This document shows, in pieces, positions 54,875 through 64,000 of a stretch of 64,000 nt of DNA (position 1 is its first letter; the number at the start of each line of letters is the position of its first letter). This DNA comes from AWTP1-13 sp963832445 (lineage in GTDB: Bacteria; Pseudomonadota; Alphaproteobacteria; Rhizobiales; Hyphomicrobiaceae). Both the position numbers and the translations under genes were made by a program. The DNA lies in contig CAWHUM010000010.1 of the NCBI GenBank assembly GCA_963832445.1, positions 744,001 to 808,000 on the forward strand, in the 5' to 3' direction. Below the pieces are notes generated by a model. The model saw nothing but the letters and a program-made list of their open reading frames with translations. It searched no databases and was not told where the DNA came from.

Positions 54875-56102
54875 ATGCAGAAACATGTGCCTTCGCCGCC
54901 GGCCGCCGCGCGGCCGCTTTGGGTGGTGGTGCTGTGCGCCGGAACCATCGTCGGCATCGCCATAGGCATTCGCCAGGTCATGGGCCTCTACCTGCCGCCG
55001 ATGACGCGCGACCTCGGCATCGGCCGCGAGCCGTTCTCCTCCGCCATGGCAGTCGCCAACCTGATCTGGGGCGATCGGCGCGGTGTTCGCCGGCATGATC
55101 GCCGACCGCTACGGCGCTGGCCGCGTGGTGGTAGGCGGCACCTTGGCGACGATGGCCGGGCTCTACGTCATGTACGCAGCGCAGGGGCCCGCGGACCTGA
55201 TGGTGAGCGGCGTGCTGCTCGGCATCGGGGTGAGCGGCACTGGCATCAACGCGCTGGTAGGGGCCGCAGGGCGCGCGGCACCGCCCGAGAAGCGCACGGC
55301 GGCGATTGCATCCCTCGGCATGGCGGGCGGCATCGGCGGCTTCGTGGCGTTCCCCTATACGCACCTGGCGATGGACTATTTCGGCTGGCAGGCCAGCCTG
55401 CTGCTGCTCACGGCGACCATGGCCCTGCTGCTGCCGCTGGCGTGGCCGCTCTCCGGCAAGCCCAGCGCGTCGAGCCTGATGGACGACCAGACGCTCGGCC
55501 AGGCCGTCAAGGAGGCGTTCACGCACCCGAGCTACCTGCTGCTCGTGGTGGGCTTCTTCGTGTGCGGCTTCCACGTGGCGTTCTACGGCGTGCACCTGCC
55601 GGCGTTCGTGGCCGACAAGGGGCTCGACGCCAGCGTCGGCGTGTGGGCGCTGACGACGGTGGGGCTCGCCAACCTGGTCGGCACCTTCATTGCGGGCCAA
55701 TCGGGCCGTTTCATCGAGAAGCGCAAGGGGCTGTCCCTGATCTACTTCGGCCGCTGCTTCGTGTTCCTGGGGCTGCTGTTCCTGCCGATCACGGGCCCGA
55801 CCATCATCGCGTTAAGTGCCGTCCTGGGCCTGCTGTGGCTCTCCACCGTGCCGCTGACCTCCAGCCTGGTCGCCACCTTCTTCGGCACGCGCTGGATGTC
55901 GATGCTGTTCGGCGTGGTGTTCCTGTCCCACCAGGTCGGCTCGTTCGCCGGCCTGTGGCTTGCCGGTGTGCTTTACGATGCGACCGGGTCTTATGATATG
56001 ATGTGGTGGATATCGATTGCGCTGGGCCTGTTCGCGGCGGCCGTGCATTGGCCGATCCGGGAGCACCCGGTGCCGAGGCTGGCAGCCGCCGGCGCAGCGT
56101 GA
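54875..56102 (+). CDS. MFS transporter, one frameshift
   Basis: About 409 codons with twelve predicted membrane helices. VLCAGTIVGIAIGIRQVMGLY opens helix 1, and GMIADRYGAGRVVVGGTLAT carries the MFS A-motif (G-x-x-x-D-R-x-G). AGQSGRFIEKRKGLSL is the internal loop before helix 7. The frame shifts at about 55073 (one extra G); without it it reads WGIGAVFAGMIADRYG. It resembles the oxalate/formate or monocarboxylate MFS group, substrate unknown. A short membrane-protein gene follows. Confidence 0.87.
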
Positions 56103-56107
56103 GGACT

Positions 56108-56290
56108 ATGGCAACGCAGTTCCAGGTTCGCGATGAGGCCGCGCGGGCGCGAATGCCCGCCGGCGTGCGCTGGGCGCTCGTGGGCGTGGTGGGTGCGCTG
56201 CTCGCCAGCACGTTTTATCTCATTGCCGTGCGCGGGGAGGCTCTGCTGGTCGACCTGCAGGGCCTGTCGCAGCGCATCTTCTGCTTCTGA
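56108..56290 (+). CDS. small single-pass membrane protein (60 aa)
   Basis: 60 residues with one hydrophobic helix (WALVGVVGALLASTFYLIAV) flanked by a basic N-terminus, ending LSQRIFCF. It starts five bases after the MFS stop with GAGGA before ATG 56108, so it is probably co-transcribed with it. Similar short proteins with a RGEALLVDL-type segment and IFCF end occur as uncharacterised Hyphomicrobiales genes. Function unknown. Confidence 0.72.
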   Translation: MATQFQVRDEAARARMPAGVRWALVGVVGALLASTFYLIAVRGEALLVDLQGLSQRIFCF

Positions 56291-56306
56291 CCTCGCAAGG
56301 GCGGAG

Positions 56307-56390
56307 CGTAGGGCGCAATAAGGCGATAGCCGCATTGCGCCGTTCACGGGCGCATCGGTGCAATTCGGCTGACGCCTATTGCACCCTACG
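56307..56390. repeat. dispersed palindrome CGTAGGG(C/T)GCAATA
   Basis: The left arm CGTAGGGCGCAATAAGGCG (56307-) and right arm CGCCTATTGCACCCTACG (to 56390) are near-perfect inverted repeats separated by about 46 bases. Such GTAGGGTGCAATA palindromes are common intergenic repeats in Bradyrhizobium-type genomes. It lies after the small membrane protein and before the riboswitch. Confidence 0.7.
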
Positions 56391-56413
56391 ACTCCCGCAA
56401 GCGGGGAGAGGGA
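56391..56413. repeat. short hairpin repeat CTCCCGCAAGCGGGGAG
   Basis: ACTCCCGCAAGCGGGGAGAG (56391-56410) forms a tight GC stem with a CAA-type loop. It is a widely dispersed short element in Hyphomicrobiales intergenic DNA and directly abuts the preceding palindrome. It may act as a terminator for the MFS transcript. Confidence 0.6.
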
Positions 56414-56521
56414 GGCCTCCTCGGCCGGCGTTGCGCGCGCGCCAGCACGCAATTGAAACCAACTCTGGCGATGGCGCTTTCTGTTGACAGAGCACCAACG
56501 CGATTGCTTCGATCATCCCGC

Positions 56522-56722
56522 GTGACGGTCTCGTCGCGGCTCGTTCGGGCCGCGGCGGTGAAAAGGGAACGCGGTGCGAGGCCTAAGTCAGCTTCAAACC
56601 CGTGGCTGCCCCCGCAACTGTAAGCGGCGAGCGTCGCCCCCAATGCCACTGCCGGGCAACCGGCGGGAAGGTGGGGCAACGCGCCCGAGCCGCGAGCCAG
56701 GAGACCTGCCGGCACGAGTTGC
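56522..56722 (+). promoter_or_regulatory. cobalamin riboswitch
   Basis: The consensus blocks appear in order: AAAAGGGAACGCGGTG (56560-56575), GGCTGCCCCCGCAACTGTAA (from 56604; the B12-box GCCCCCGCAACTGTAAGCGG core), GCCACTG and GGGAAGGTGGG, and the closing AGCCAGGAGACCTGCC (56695-56710). The leader precedes btuB by about 230 bases and should repress btuBFCD when adenosylcobalamin is bound. The 56723-56951 stretch to btuB has no gene I can support and may contain the expression platform. Confidence 0.95.
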
Positions 56723-56951
56723 CCATCATCTGCGCGGGGCGCGCGGCTGAGCGGACCACCGTAGTGGCGACGGCTCTGTGTATGAGTTGAGGGTCGTGCC
56801 GGTGATGTCTGCCAAGGGGGCAATCGCAGTCAGCTGAGATCGGCTAGTCGCGCGGGCGCTTCGATGGCGCCGGCGGACGATGCTGTTTTTCTGCTCGCCC
56901 CCGAGTCGGTGTGCCGTCCCGCCCTCCGCTCCTTGTGTTCGGAGAGGCGTC

Positions 56952-58959
56952 ATGCGTTCGTCGTCAAAGCTTGCGATTGCTGTGTTCTCGGGCCTCGCGC
57001 CCATCTTGCTTCCCACAATCAGCTCCGCCCAGCAGCCGATGCAGCTGCCAGGCATCTACGTGCAAAGCCCCACGATATCCGCCCAGCCAGTCGCGCCCGG
57101 TGCCCCGACCGATACCGCGCAAACCGTCGCCGGTATCCCGCAGGAGCAGGTCGGATCCGCCGTGACCGTCGTCACTGCGCAGGATATCGAGCGCCAGCAG
57201 ATCCAAAACGCGCACGACGCGCTGCGCAGCCTGCCCGGCGTCTCCGTCGGCCAACAGGGTACGCCTGGAAACCTCACTGTGGTCCGCATCCGCGGCGCGG
57301 AGAGCCGGCACACGCTGGTGGTCATCGACGGCGTGGAGGTGAACTCCGGCACCGACGGCTTTTTCGATTTTTCCAACCTGAGTACCGCCGATATCGAGCG
57401 GATCGAGGTGCTGCGCGGGCCCCAGAGCGGCCTTTACGGCAACTCCGCCATCGGCGGCGTCATCAGCATCACCACCAAATCGGGGCGCGGCCCGCTGGCC
57501 TTGAGCCTCAAGGCGGAGGGCGGCACGCAGCGCACCGGATCGCTCACGGCGCAGCTCTCGGGCGGCAACCAGGCGGCCTGGGGATCGGTCGTGGTGCACG
57601 GCTTCAACACCGCAGGTTTCAACACCTCGGCGCTGGGGGGCGAGGACGACGCCACCCGCATCGGCAGCTTCGCGGCACGCGGCGGATTTGCGCTATCGCC
57701 GAACTTCAGGATCGAAGGCATCGTGCGCGAGCACAACACGCACGCCGAGTACGACCGGGGCTTCGCCCAGCTCTACAAGGGCTTCTTCGCGCCGGCCGAC
57801 GCGCCGTTCTACGGCGACGCGCGGCTGAGGGTCGGCAGCGTGCAGGCGACGCTCGACACCCTCAACAAGCTCTGGATCCACAACTTCTATGTCCAGGGCA
57901 GCGAGACGCTGCGCGAGGACACGACGACGTCGCCTCTCGAGACCAACAGCACCAACTCCAAGTTCGGCTACAAGTCGACGCTCGAGATCGCCGGTGCCGG
58001 ACTGCCGTTTCGCCATTTCCTGACGGGGATGATCGAGCGGCGCCGAGAGACCTTCGAGCAGCCGACCTTCTCCAAGACCGTGTTCGAGCGTGAACGCGAC
58101 ACGCTGGCCGCCGAGATCCGCGGCGAGTACTTCAAGTCGCTGTTCCTGAACGCGACCGTGCGCCACGATCAGAACAGCACGACCGAGGATTTCACCACCT
58201 GGCACGCCAGCGGCTCCTACTTGGTGCCGGGCAACGTGTTCCGCGTGCATGCCAGCATCGGCACCGGCGTCAAATACCCGAGCTTCGGCGACCTGCACGG
58301 GTTCTTCCTCCAGTTCGCGCCCAATCCCAATCTGCGGCCCGAGGAGTCGACCGGCTACGACTTCGGGGTGGAGACCAAGCTGCTCGGTGGCCGCGCCGCA
58401 ATCGACGTCACCTACTTCCATGCCGATCTCACTCAACGAGATCGCGCTTGCCTGCCCGCCGCCAACGTTCATCTGCTCGCCCTTCAACCGGTCGGGCGTG
58501 AGCACCAGGAGCGGCGTCGAGGTCGCCGGGCGCTATGCGCTGACGCCCCAGATCACGCTGGGGGGGGCCTTCACCTACCTAGATGCGCGCGAGGATACGG
58601 GATTGGAGGAGGTGCGCCGGCCCCGCCATTCCGGCCGTATGGACGTCAACTATGCCTTCCTGCAGGGACGCGGCAATTTCAACCTTGCCGCCATCTACAA
58701 CGGGCAGACGAAAGACCTGGTGACGGACGCGTTTTTCGTGGACCAGCGCACGACGCTCGATGCCTACTGGCTGATCCGCGCGGCGGCCTCCTACAAGCTG
58801 CAGCCGGGCGTGGAGGTGTTCGGGCGTGTGGAAAACCTGCTCGACCAGCACTACCAGGAGGTATTCGGCTATAACGCCACCCCAGGCATCGCTGCCTTTG
58901 CCGGGGTGAAGCTGACCTTCGGCGGGCCCGAGGGCGTCGGCGGCAGCTGGGCCAAGTAG
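56952..58959 (+). CDS. btuB: TonB-dependent vitamin B12 receptor BtuB-like, one frameshift
   Basis: About 668 codons in two frames. Signal peptide (LPTISSAQQ), then the plug domain with GSAVTVVTAQDIERQQIQNA and ERIEVLRGPQSGLYGNSAIGG, and the beta barrel ending FGGPEGVGGSWAK. The frame changes at about 58433 (one extra T); without it it reads ADLTNEIALACPPP. It lies behind a cobalamin riboswitch and before btuF/C/D, which identifies the cargo as a corrinoid. It imports B12 across the outer membrane with TonB. ATG 56952 has GGAGAGG before it. Confidence 0.92.
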
Positions 58960-59002
58960 CCGGAGAGGCCGAACCAGGCAGGGCGTCTCTTTGAGGCAGA
59001 CA

Positions 59003-59923
59003 TTGGCGATCGAACTCCACGCGCGGACGGCGCTGCACACGCTTGCAGCAGCCGCTGCGCTTGGAGCTTGCCTGGGGCTGCTGGCCGTGCCGGCTCGCGC
59101 CCAAGACGCGGCCAAGCCCAAGGCGGGGGCGGCGGACAAACCAAGCCGCATCGTCTCGCTCGATCTGTGCACCGACCAGCTGCTGCTCGATCTCGTACCG
59201 CGCGAGCGCATCGCGGCGGTGACGCACCTCGCCGCCGACCCGGCCGTGTCGGCCATGCCGGAGAAGGCGCGAGGGCTGCCCATCACCCGCGGCGAGGCCG
59301 AGGACGTATTGCGGCACGATCCGGATCTGATCCTCGCCGGGCCGTTCGGGGTGTCGGCGACGGTCGATCTGCTGGGGCGGCTGAAGCGCAACGTGGTGAT
59401 CGTGCCGCTGGCCTCCGACCTCGACGGCGTGCGGGCCTCTGTCCGCGCCATTGCTGCCGCCGTTGGCGAAACGGCGAAAGGTGAGGCGGTCATTGCCGAT
59501 TTCGACCGCCGCCTCCGGCGCCAGGCGCCACCGCAAGCAGAAGTTGCCGCCCCGCCGACGGCGCTGATCTACCAGGTCGGCGGCTCGGTCTCGGGCGCGG
59601 GCAGCCTGGCGGACGCGGTGCTGGCGGCGGCGGGATTTCGCAACATGGCCGCGGAGTATCGCCTGACCCGCGCGGGACAGGTGCCGCTCGAGCTGCTCGT
59701 CGCCACGCCGCCGGACCTCATCGTGCTGGCGACCGCGGCCGACAGCTATCGCACCACCGCCGCCGACAACCTGCGCCATCCGGCCCTGCGATTCCTGCGC
59801 CAGCGGCGCGCCTCGATCGAGTTGCCGTGGCAGCTGTGGCTGTGCGGCACGCCGGTCATCGCCGAGGCGGTGGCGCGGCTGGCGGAGGCGCGGGCCAAGC
59901 TCACGGCCGCGCGCACGCGATGA
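59003..59923 (+). CDS. btuF: periplasmic cobalamin-binding protein BtuF-like
   Basis: 306 residues from TTG 59003 (GAGG before it; TTG 58991 is also possible; no ATG fits). A signal peptide (LGACLGLLAVPARAQ) is followed by SRIVSLDLCTDQLLLDLVPR, the start of class III periplasmic binding proteins, and LAAAVGET-like helices with HDPDLILAGPFG. It delivers B12 to BtuCD. It overlaps btuC by four bases (ATGA) and lies 43 bases after btuB. Corrinoid specificity is inferred from the operon. Confidence 0.88.
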   Translation: MAIELHARTALHTLAAAAALGACLGLLAVPARAQDAAKPKAGAADKPSRIVSLDLCTDQLLLDLVPRERIAAVTHLAADPAVSAMPEKARGLPITRGEAEDVLRHDPDLILAGPFGVSATVDLLGRLKRNVVIVPLASDLDGVRASVRAIAAAVGETAKGEAVIADFDRRLRRQAPPQAEVAAPPTALIYQVGGSVSGAGSLADAVLAAAGFRNMAAEYRLTRAGQVPLELLVATPPDLIVLATAADSYRTTAADNLRHPALRFLRQRRASIELPWQLWLCGTPVIAEAVARLAEARAKLTAARTR

Positions 59924-60923
59924 GCGGGACCGATCCTCGCCTGACGGTCGAGCCGCCGGCTCTGCTTTGGGCGCTGGCGGCACTGGCGGTTGCGGCGTTT
60001 CTCCTCTCGCTGGCAGTCGGGCCGTCGGGCTTCGGCCTGGGGCTCGGCTCCAGGCTCGGCGGCGAGGCCGGCGCGCTGATCTTCTGGGAGATCCGCCTGC
60101 CGCGCGCGGTGCTCGGCGCGCTGGTCGGGGGGGCGCTCGGGCTCTGCGGCGCGGCGTTGCAAGGCTACCTGCGCAATCCGCTGGCCGAGCCGAGCCTGAT
60201 CGGCGTGTCGGGCGGGGCGGCGCTGGGCGCGGTGCTGGCGATTCACCTGGGCCTGTCGCAGGCCTTCGCCCTGGCACTGCCGGTCGGCGGATTGGTGGGG
60301 GCGGCTGTTGCCATGCTGGCGGTGGTGGCGCTGGCCGGCGTCCAGGGCGGGCCGATCACGCTCATTCTGGCGGGGCTTGCGGTGTCGGCCATCGCCACGG
60401 CGCTGATCTCGCTCGCCCTCAATCTGTCGCAGAACCCGTTCGCCTCTGTGGAGATGGTGTTCTGGATGATGGGCTCGCTCGCCGACCGCAGCCTCACCCA
60501 GGTCTATCTGGCGGCGCCGCTGATCCTTGCCGGCATGGGCGTTCTGCTGCTGCTCGGCCGCGCGCTCGATGCGCTCACCCTCGGCGAGGACGCGGCGCGG
60601 AGCCTCGGCATCGAGCTTTCCCGTACCCGCAGTCTGATCGTCGCCGGCACTGCGCTCAGCGTCGGCGCCGCGACCGCGGTCACCGGCGTGATCGGCTTCG
60701 TCGGGCTGCTGGTGCCGCATGTGCTACGGCCGCTCGTGGGGCATCGCCCGGGGCTGCTGCTTTGGGCGAGCATGCTGGGCGGCGCCACATTCTTGCTGAT
60801 CGCCGATACAGGACTGCGCCTGGTGCAGCCGTGGGTGGAGCTCAGGATCGGCGTGCTCACCGCGCTGATCGGCGCGCCGTTCTTCGTGTGGCTGGTGCTC
60901 AAGACGCGCTCGGAGCTTGCGCC

Positions 60924-60927
<4 letters not shown>
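59920..60927 (+). CDS. btuC: ABC permease of the FecCD/BtuC family
   Basis: 335 residues with nine or ten predicted membrane helices. FWEIRLPRAVLGALVGGALG is the conserved start, and YLRNPLAEPSLIGVSGGAAL and GFVGLLVPHVLRPLVGH (the cytoplasmic coupling region G-F-V-G-L-x-x-P-H) are typical FecCD/BtuC motifs. It transports the corrinoid across the inner membrane. It overlaps btuF and btuD by four bases each, so translation is coupled. Confidence 0.95.
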
Positions 60928-61708
<781 letters not shown>

Positions 61709-61712
<4 letters not shown>

Positions 61713-62845
61713 TGCCGCCCTCTTGCTTGCTCTTGATGCCCGCGGCCGTCGACAAAAGGGCTTTTCAATTGGCGATGTTCAGGAAGAATCGGCGCCTCAA
61801 TCTGGCGCTCGAAGGCGGCGGCGCGCATGGCGCTTTCACCTGGGGCGTGCTCGACCGCCTGCTCGAGGACGAGGCGCTCGACATCGGCTGGATCAGCGCC
61901 ACCAGCGCCGGCGCCGTCAACGCGGTGGCGCTCGCCGCGGGGCTCGTCGAGGGGGGACGCGCGGGCGCGCGCGCCAAGCTGCGCGCGGTGTGGGAGGCGG
62001 TGGCCAAGGCAGGCGTGCCCGATCTGTTGCGCCTCAACCCGTGGCTTGCAAGCATCAGCCGCTCCAACACGCTGGCCCAGGTGGCAGCGCTGTTCTCGCC
62101 CTACGACTTCAACCCGCTGGGCTTCGACCCGCTGCGCAAGCTGCTCGAGGCCCACGTCGATTTCTCCACGCTGCGCACTTCCTCAGGCCCCGAGCTGCTG
62201 ATCGCCGCCACCGACGTGGCCACCGGCCGCGCGCGCCTCTTCCGCCGCCGCGAGATCACGGTGGAGGCCGTGCTGGCCTCCGCGTGCCTGCCCACCCTGC
62301 ACCACGCCGTCTCCCTCGACGGCCGCGCCTACTGGGACGGCGGCTTCTCGGCCAACCCCGACCTTCTCACGCTCGCCCGCGAAAGCCCGGCCGGCGACAC
62401 GCTGATCGTCAAGCTCACCGCGCTCGACCGCGACGGCTTGCCGACCAGCGCGCGCGAGATCGCCGCCCGCGTCAACCAGCTCACCTTCTGCCAGCCGATG
62501 CTGCGCGACGTGGAGGTGATCGCCACCGTGCGCCGGCTGCACGGGCGCTGGGGCTGGACCAGCAGCCCCGCCGATGTCCGCCTTGCGCGCCACCGCTTCC
62601 ACCTGATCGAAGCCGGCCGTTTCACCGCCGCGCTGGCGCCCGAGAGCAAGGGCAAGCCCGACATCGAGCTTCTCACCTACCTGCACGGCGCAGCCCGCAG
62701 CGAGACGGAGAAGTGGCTGGCCCGCCATCGCGCCAGCATCGGGGCCAGGGAGACCGTCGACCTGGTGAGGCACTTCCTGACGCCGCGCACGGGAGCTGCC
62801 GCCGCTGCGTCTTCCGGCGTCAGCTCGCCGACCGAAGCTGCCTAG
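61709..62845 (+). CDS. patatin-like phospholipase, last gene of the B12-uptake operon
   Basis: 378 residues. LALEGGGAHGAFTWGVL is the oxyanion glycine motif and SATSAGAVNAVALA carries the catalytic serine (A-T-S-A-G in place of G-x-S-x-G). YWDGGFSANPD holds the catalytic aspartate. This is the bacterial patatin lipase fold; the known reaction is acyl-ester hydrolysis of phospholipids. ATG 61709 overlaps the btuD stop, so it is translated with the B12-uptake genes; a later methionine at 61775 is possible. No membrane helix or signal is visible. Whether it has any role in corrinoid metabolism is unknown. Confidence 0.92.
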
Positions 62846-62918
62846 ACCCGGGGCCGATGGGAGTGACTAGCTCGACACGAAGCTGCGCGAGCGGCTGCAG
62901 GATATTGCGGCGGTCCCA

Positions 62919-64000
62919 TCAATCCACGGGCACAGCCGAATCTGAATTCAAGTATTGAAGCTCGCCGTATGCTGCCGTGTCCTTGTTGACCCACGCGGCG
63001 GGAATTTCCAATCGGCATCGCAGGCCATCGCGAGCAAAGTCGAGGTCCACCGTCCCACCGAGCTCGAATGGAATGAGCTCGCGAACTATGCATGTTCCGT
63101 AACCGCATCGGCTGGGCGGTGCGACGGAGGGGCCACCGGTTTCTTGCCAGACGATGGCCAGCCGGTCACCCGATCCGTTGTGCAACCAGCGCCACCTGAG
63201 GAGCACGTATCCGCCCTGGTTGGAGAATGCGCCATATTTTGCGGCGTTGGTGGTCAGTTCATGCAGCACCATGGCCACCGGCTGAGCCGCGTCGGCCTTC
63301 AGTGTCACGCTAGGGCCGTCGATCACGGTATTGCCCCTGGCAAAGGGTGCAAACTCACGTCGCACGATTTCGGCAAGCGATACGCCATGCCACCGCATCT
63401 CGCTGAGCAATTCATGCGTGCTCGCCAGCGACCTTATCCGGTGATCGAGTCCGGCCACGAAATCCGCGTGCGAGCGGCTGGCCTCCTGTGTCTGGTTAAT
63501 GATGGCGCTGACAGTTGCGAGCACGTTCTTGACGCGATGGTCGAGCTCGGCGTTCAGGGCGTGCTGATGCTCCTCGGCCTTCTTGCGCGCACTTATGTCG
63601 CGGGCGATCTTGGAGGCGCCGATCACCGCGCCCGTGGCATCGCGCAGGGGCGAAACCGTGAGCGAAACGTCGACCAAAGTCCCGTCCTTGCGACGGCGGA
63701 CAGTCTCGAAGTGGTCGATGTGTTCACCGCGCCAGATGCGCGCCAGAATGGCCCGTTCCTCGCGCTCGCGGTGGGGAGGAATCAGGATCGAAACCGGTCT
63801 GCCGACGATTTCTCTGCTCGAATAGCCAAACAGCCGCTCCGCGCCTTTGTTCCAGCTCTCGATTATGCCGTTGAGGTCCTTGCTGACGATCGCATCGTCG
63901 GAGGACTCGACGATGGAAACGAGCCGCTGGGCAACCTGCTCGGCTTTCTTGCGCTCAGTGATGTCGCGGGTGACGCCGAGCCACCGGATGGGCCGGCCCC
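62919..64000 (-). CDS. PAS-containing HWE-family sensor histidine kinase, 5' end outside the window
   Basis: About 360 codons are present, read in one frame without break from the window edge. Partial PAC (GRPIRWLGVTRDITERKKAE), a PAS domain (SSDDAIVSKDLNGIIESWNK, FGYSSREIVGR), a PAC segment, then the HWE kinase core: LDHRVKNVLATVSAIINQT, HELTTNAAKYGAFS and W-Q-E in IVWQETGGPS, and the GYGTCIVRELIPFELGG end. It is a close paralogue of the kinase at 337-4044, so that gene's broken frame can be judged against it. The upstream domains are outside the window. Confidence 0.93.
   Translation of the reverse strand, partial: GRPIRWLGVTRDITERKKAEQVAQRLVSIVESSDDAIVSKDLNGIIESWNKGAERLFGYSSREIVGRPVSILIPPHREREERAILARIWRGEHIDHFETVRRRKDGTLVDVSLTVSPLRDATGAVIGASKIARDISARKKAEEHQHALNAELDHRVKNVLATVSAIINQTQEASRSHADFVAGLDHRIRSLASTHELLSEMRWHGVSLAEIVRREFAPFARGNTVIDGPSVTLKADAAQPVAMVLHELTTNAAKYGAFSNQGGYVLLRWRWLHNGSGDRLAIVWQETGGPSVAPPSRCGYGTCIVRELIPFELGGTVDLDFARDGLRCRLEIPAAWVNKDTAAYGELQYLNSDSAVPVD

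Overview
The window is high-GC DNA from an alphaproteobacterium, most likely of the order Hyphomicrobiales (Rhizobiales). The evidence is the cell-cycle regulators CtrA and SciP, HWE-type sensor kinases, a PmtA-type phosphatidylethanolamine methyltransferase, a long suf cluster behind an Irr-type iron box, and several Bug/TctC periplasmic binding proteins. The genes are chromosomal in style. I see no phage, conjugation, insertion-sequence or CRISPR genes.

Layout. 1-6.8 kb: the end of a PPOX-family protein, a MASE1-PAS-HWE kinase and a P-type Mg2+ ATPase. 6.9-10.2 kb: tctCBA carboxylate uptake genes with two large palindromes upstream. 10.2-14.4 kb: a TPR protein and an aspartate-dehydrogenase-like enzyme, a GcvA-type LysR regulator, then DUF2917 and GNAT genes. 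14.4-19.5 kb: a secreted amidohydrolase, small proteins including a tandem pair of secreted paralogues, a tRNA-Met, a molybdate-type binding protein and PmtA. 19.6-25.8 kb: mnmA, sciP, a lipoprotein, fliJ, ctrA and a DEAD-box helicase. 25.9-32.3 kb: a CoA transferase, two convergent orphan transport receptors, a TfoX-like protein and a fused 6-phosphogluconate dehydrogenase/gluconokinase. 32.5-41.2 kb: the suf Fe-S assembly cluster (iscR-like, iscS-like, sufB, two small genes, sufC, sufD, sufS, sufT) with a divergent hydrolase. 41.3-49.6 kb: a PaoABC-like molybdenum hydroxylase, a GMC oxidoreductase, anmK and tyrS. 49.6-56.3 kb: small genes, a ParDE-like toxin-antitoxin pair, NUDIX, metallophosphoesterase, cupin and MFS genes. 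56.5-62.8 kb: a cobalamin riboswitch followed by btuB, btuF, btuC, btuD and a patatin. 62.9-64 kb: a second HWE kinase that runs off the end.

The most important caution is that at least eight conserved genes (HWE kinase, mgtA, aspartate dehydrogenase, tyrS, parE, metallophosphoesterase, MFS, btuB) are broken by single-base indels. Most lie in short homopolymers, and the conserved protein resumes in another frame. This looks like sequencing or assembly error rather than gene decay. These genes are given as single interrupted CDSs spanning the frames, and the same caution applies to the gnd-gntK fusion.

The points of greatest biological interest are: a near-perfect Irr iron-control box in front of the suf cluster; a family of CTAGTGT palindromes found upstream of two transport receptor genes, with a fragment in front of sciP; CtrA/CcrM-like signals before sciP; a patatin phospholipase coupled to the B12-uptake operon; and a cluster of small uncharacterised secreted proteins.
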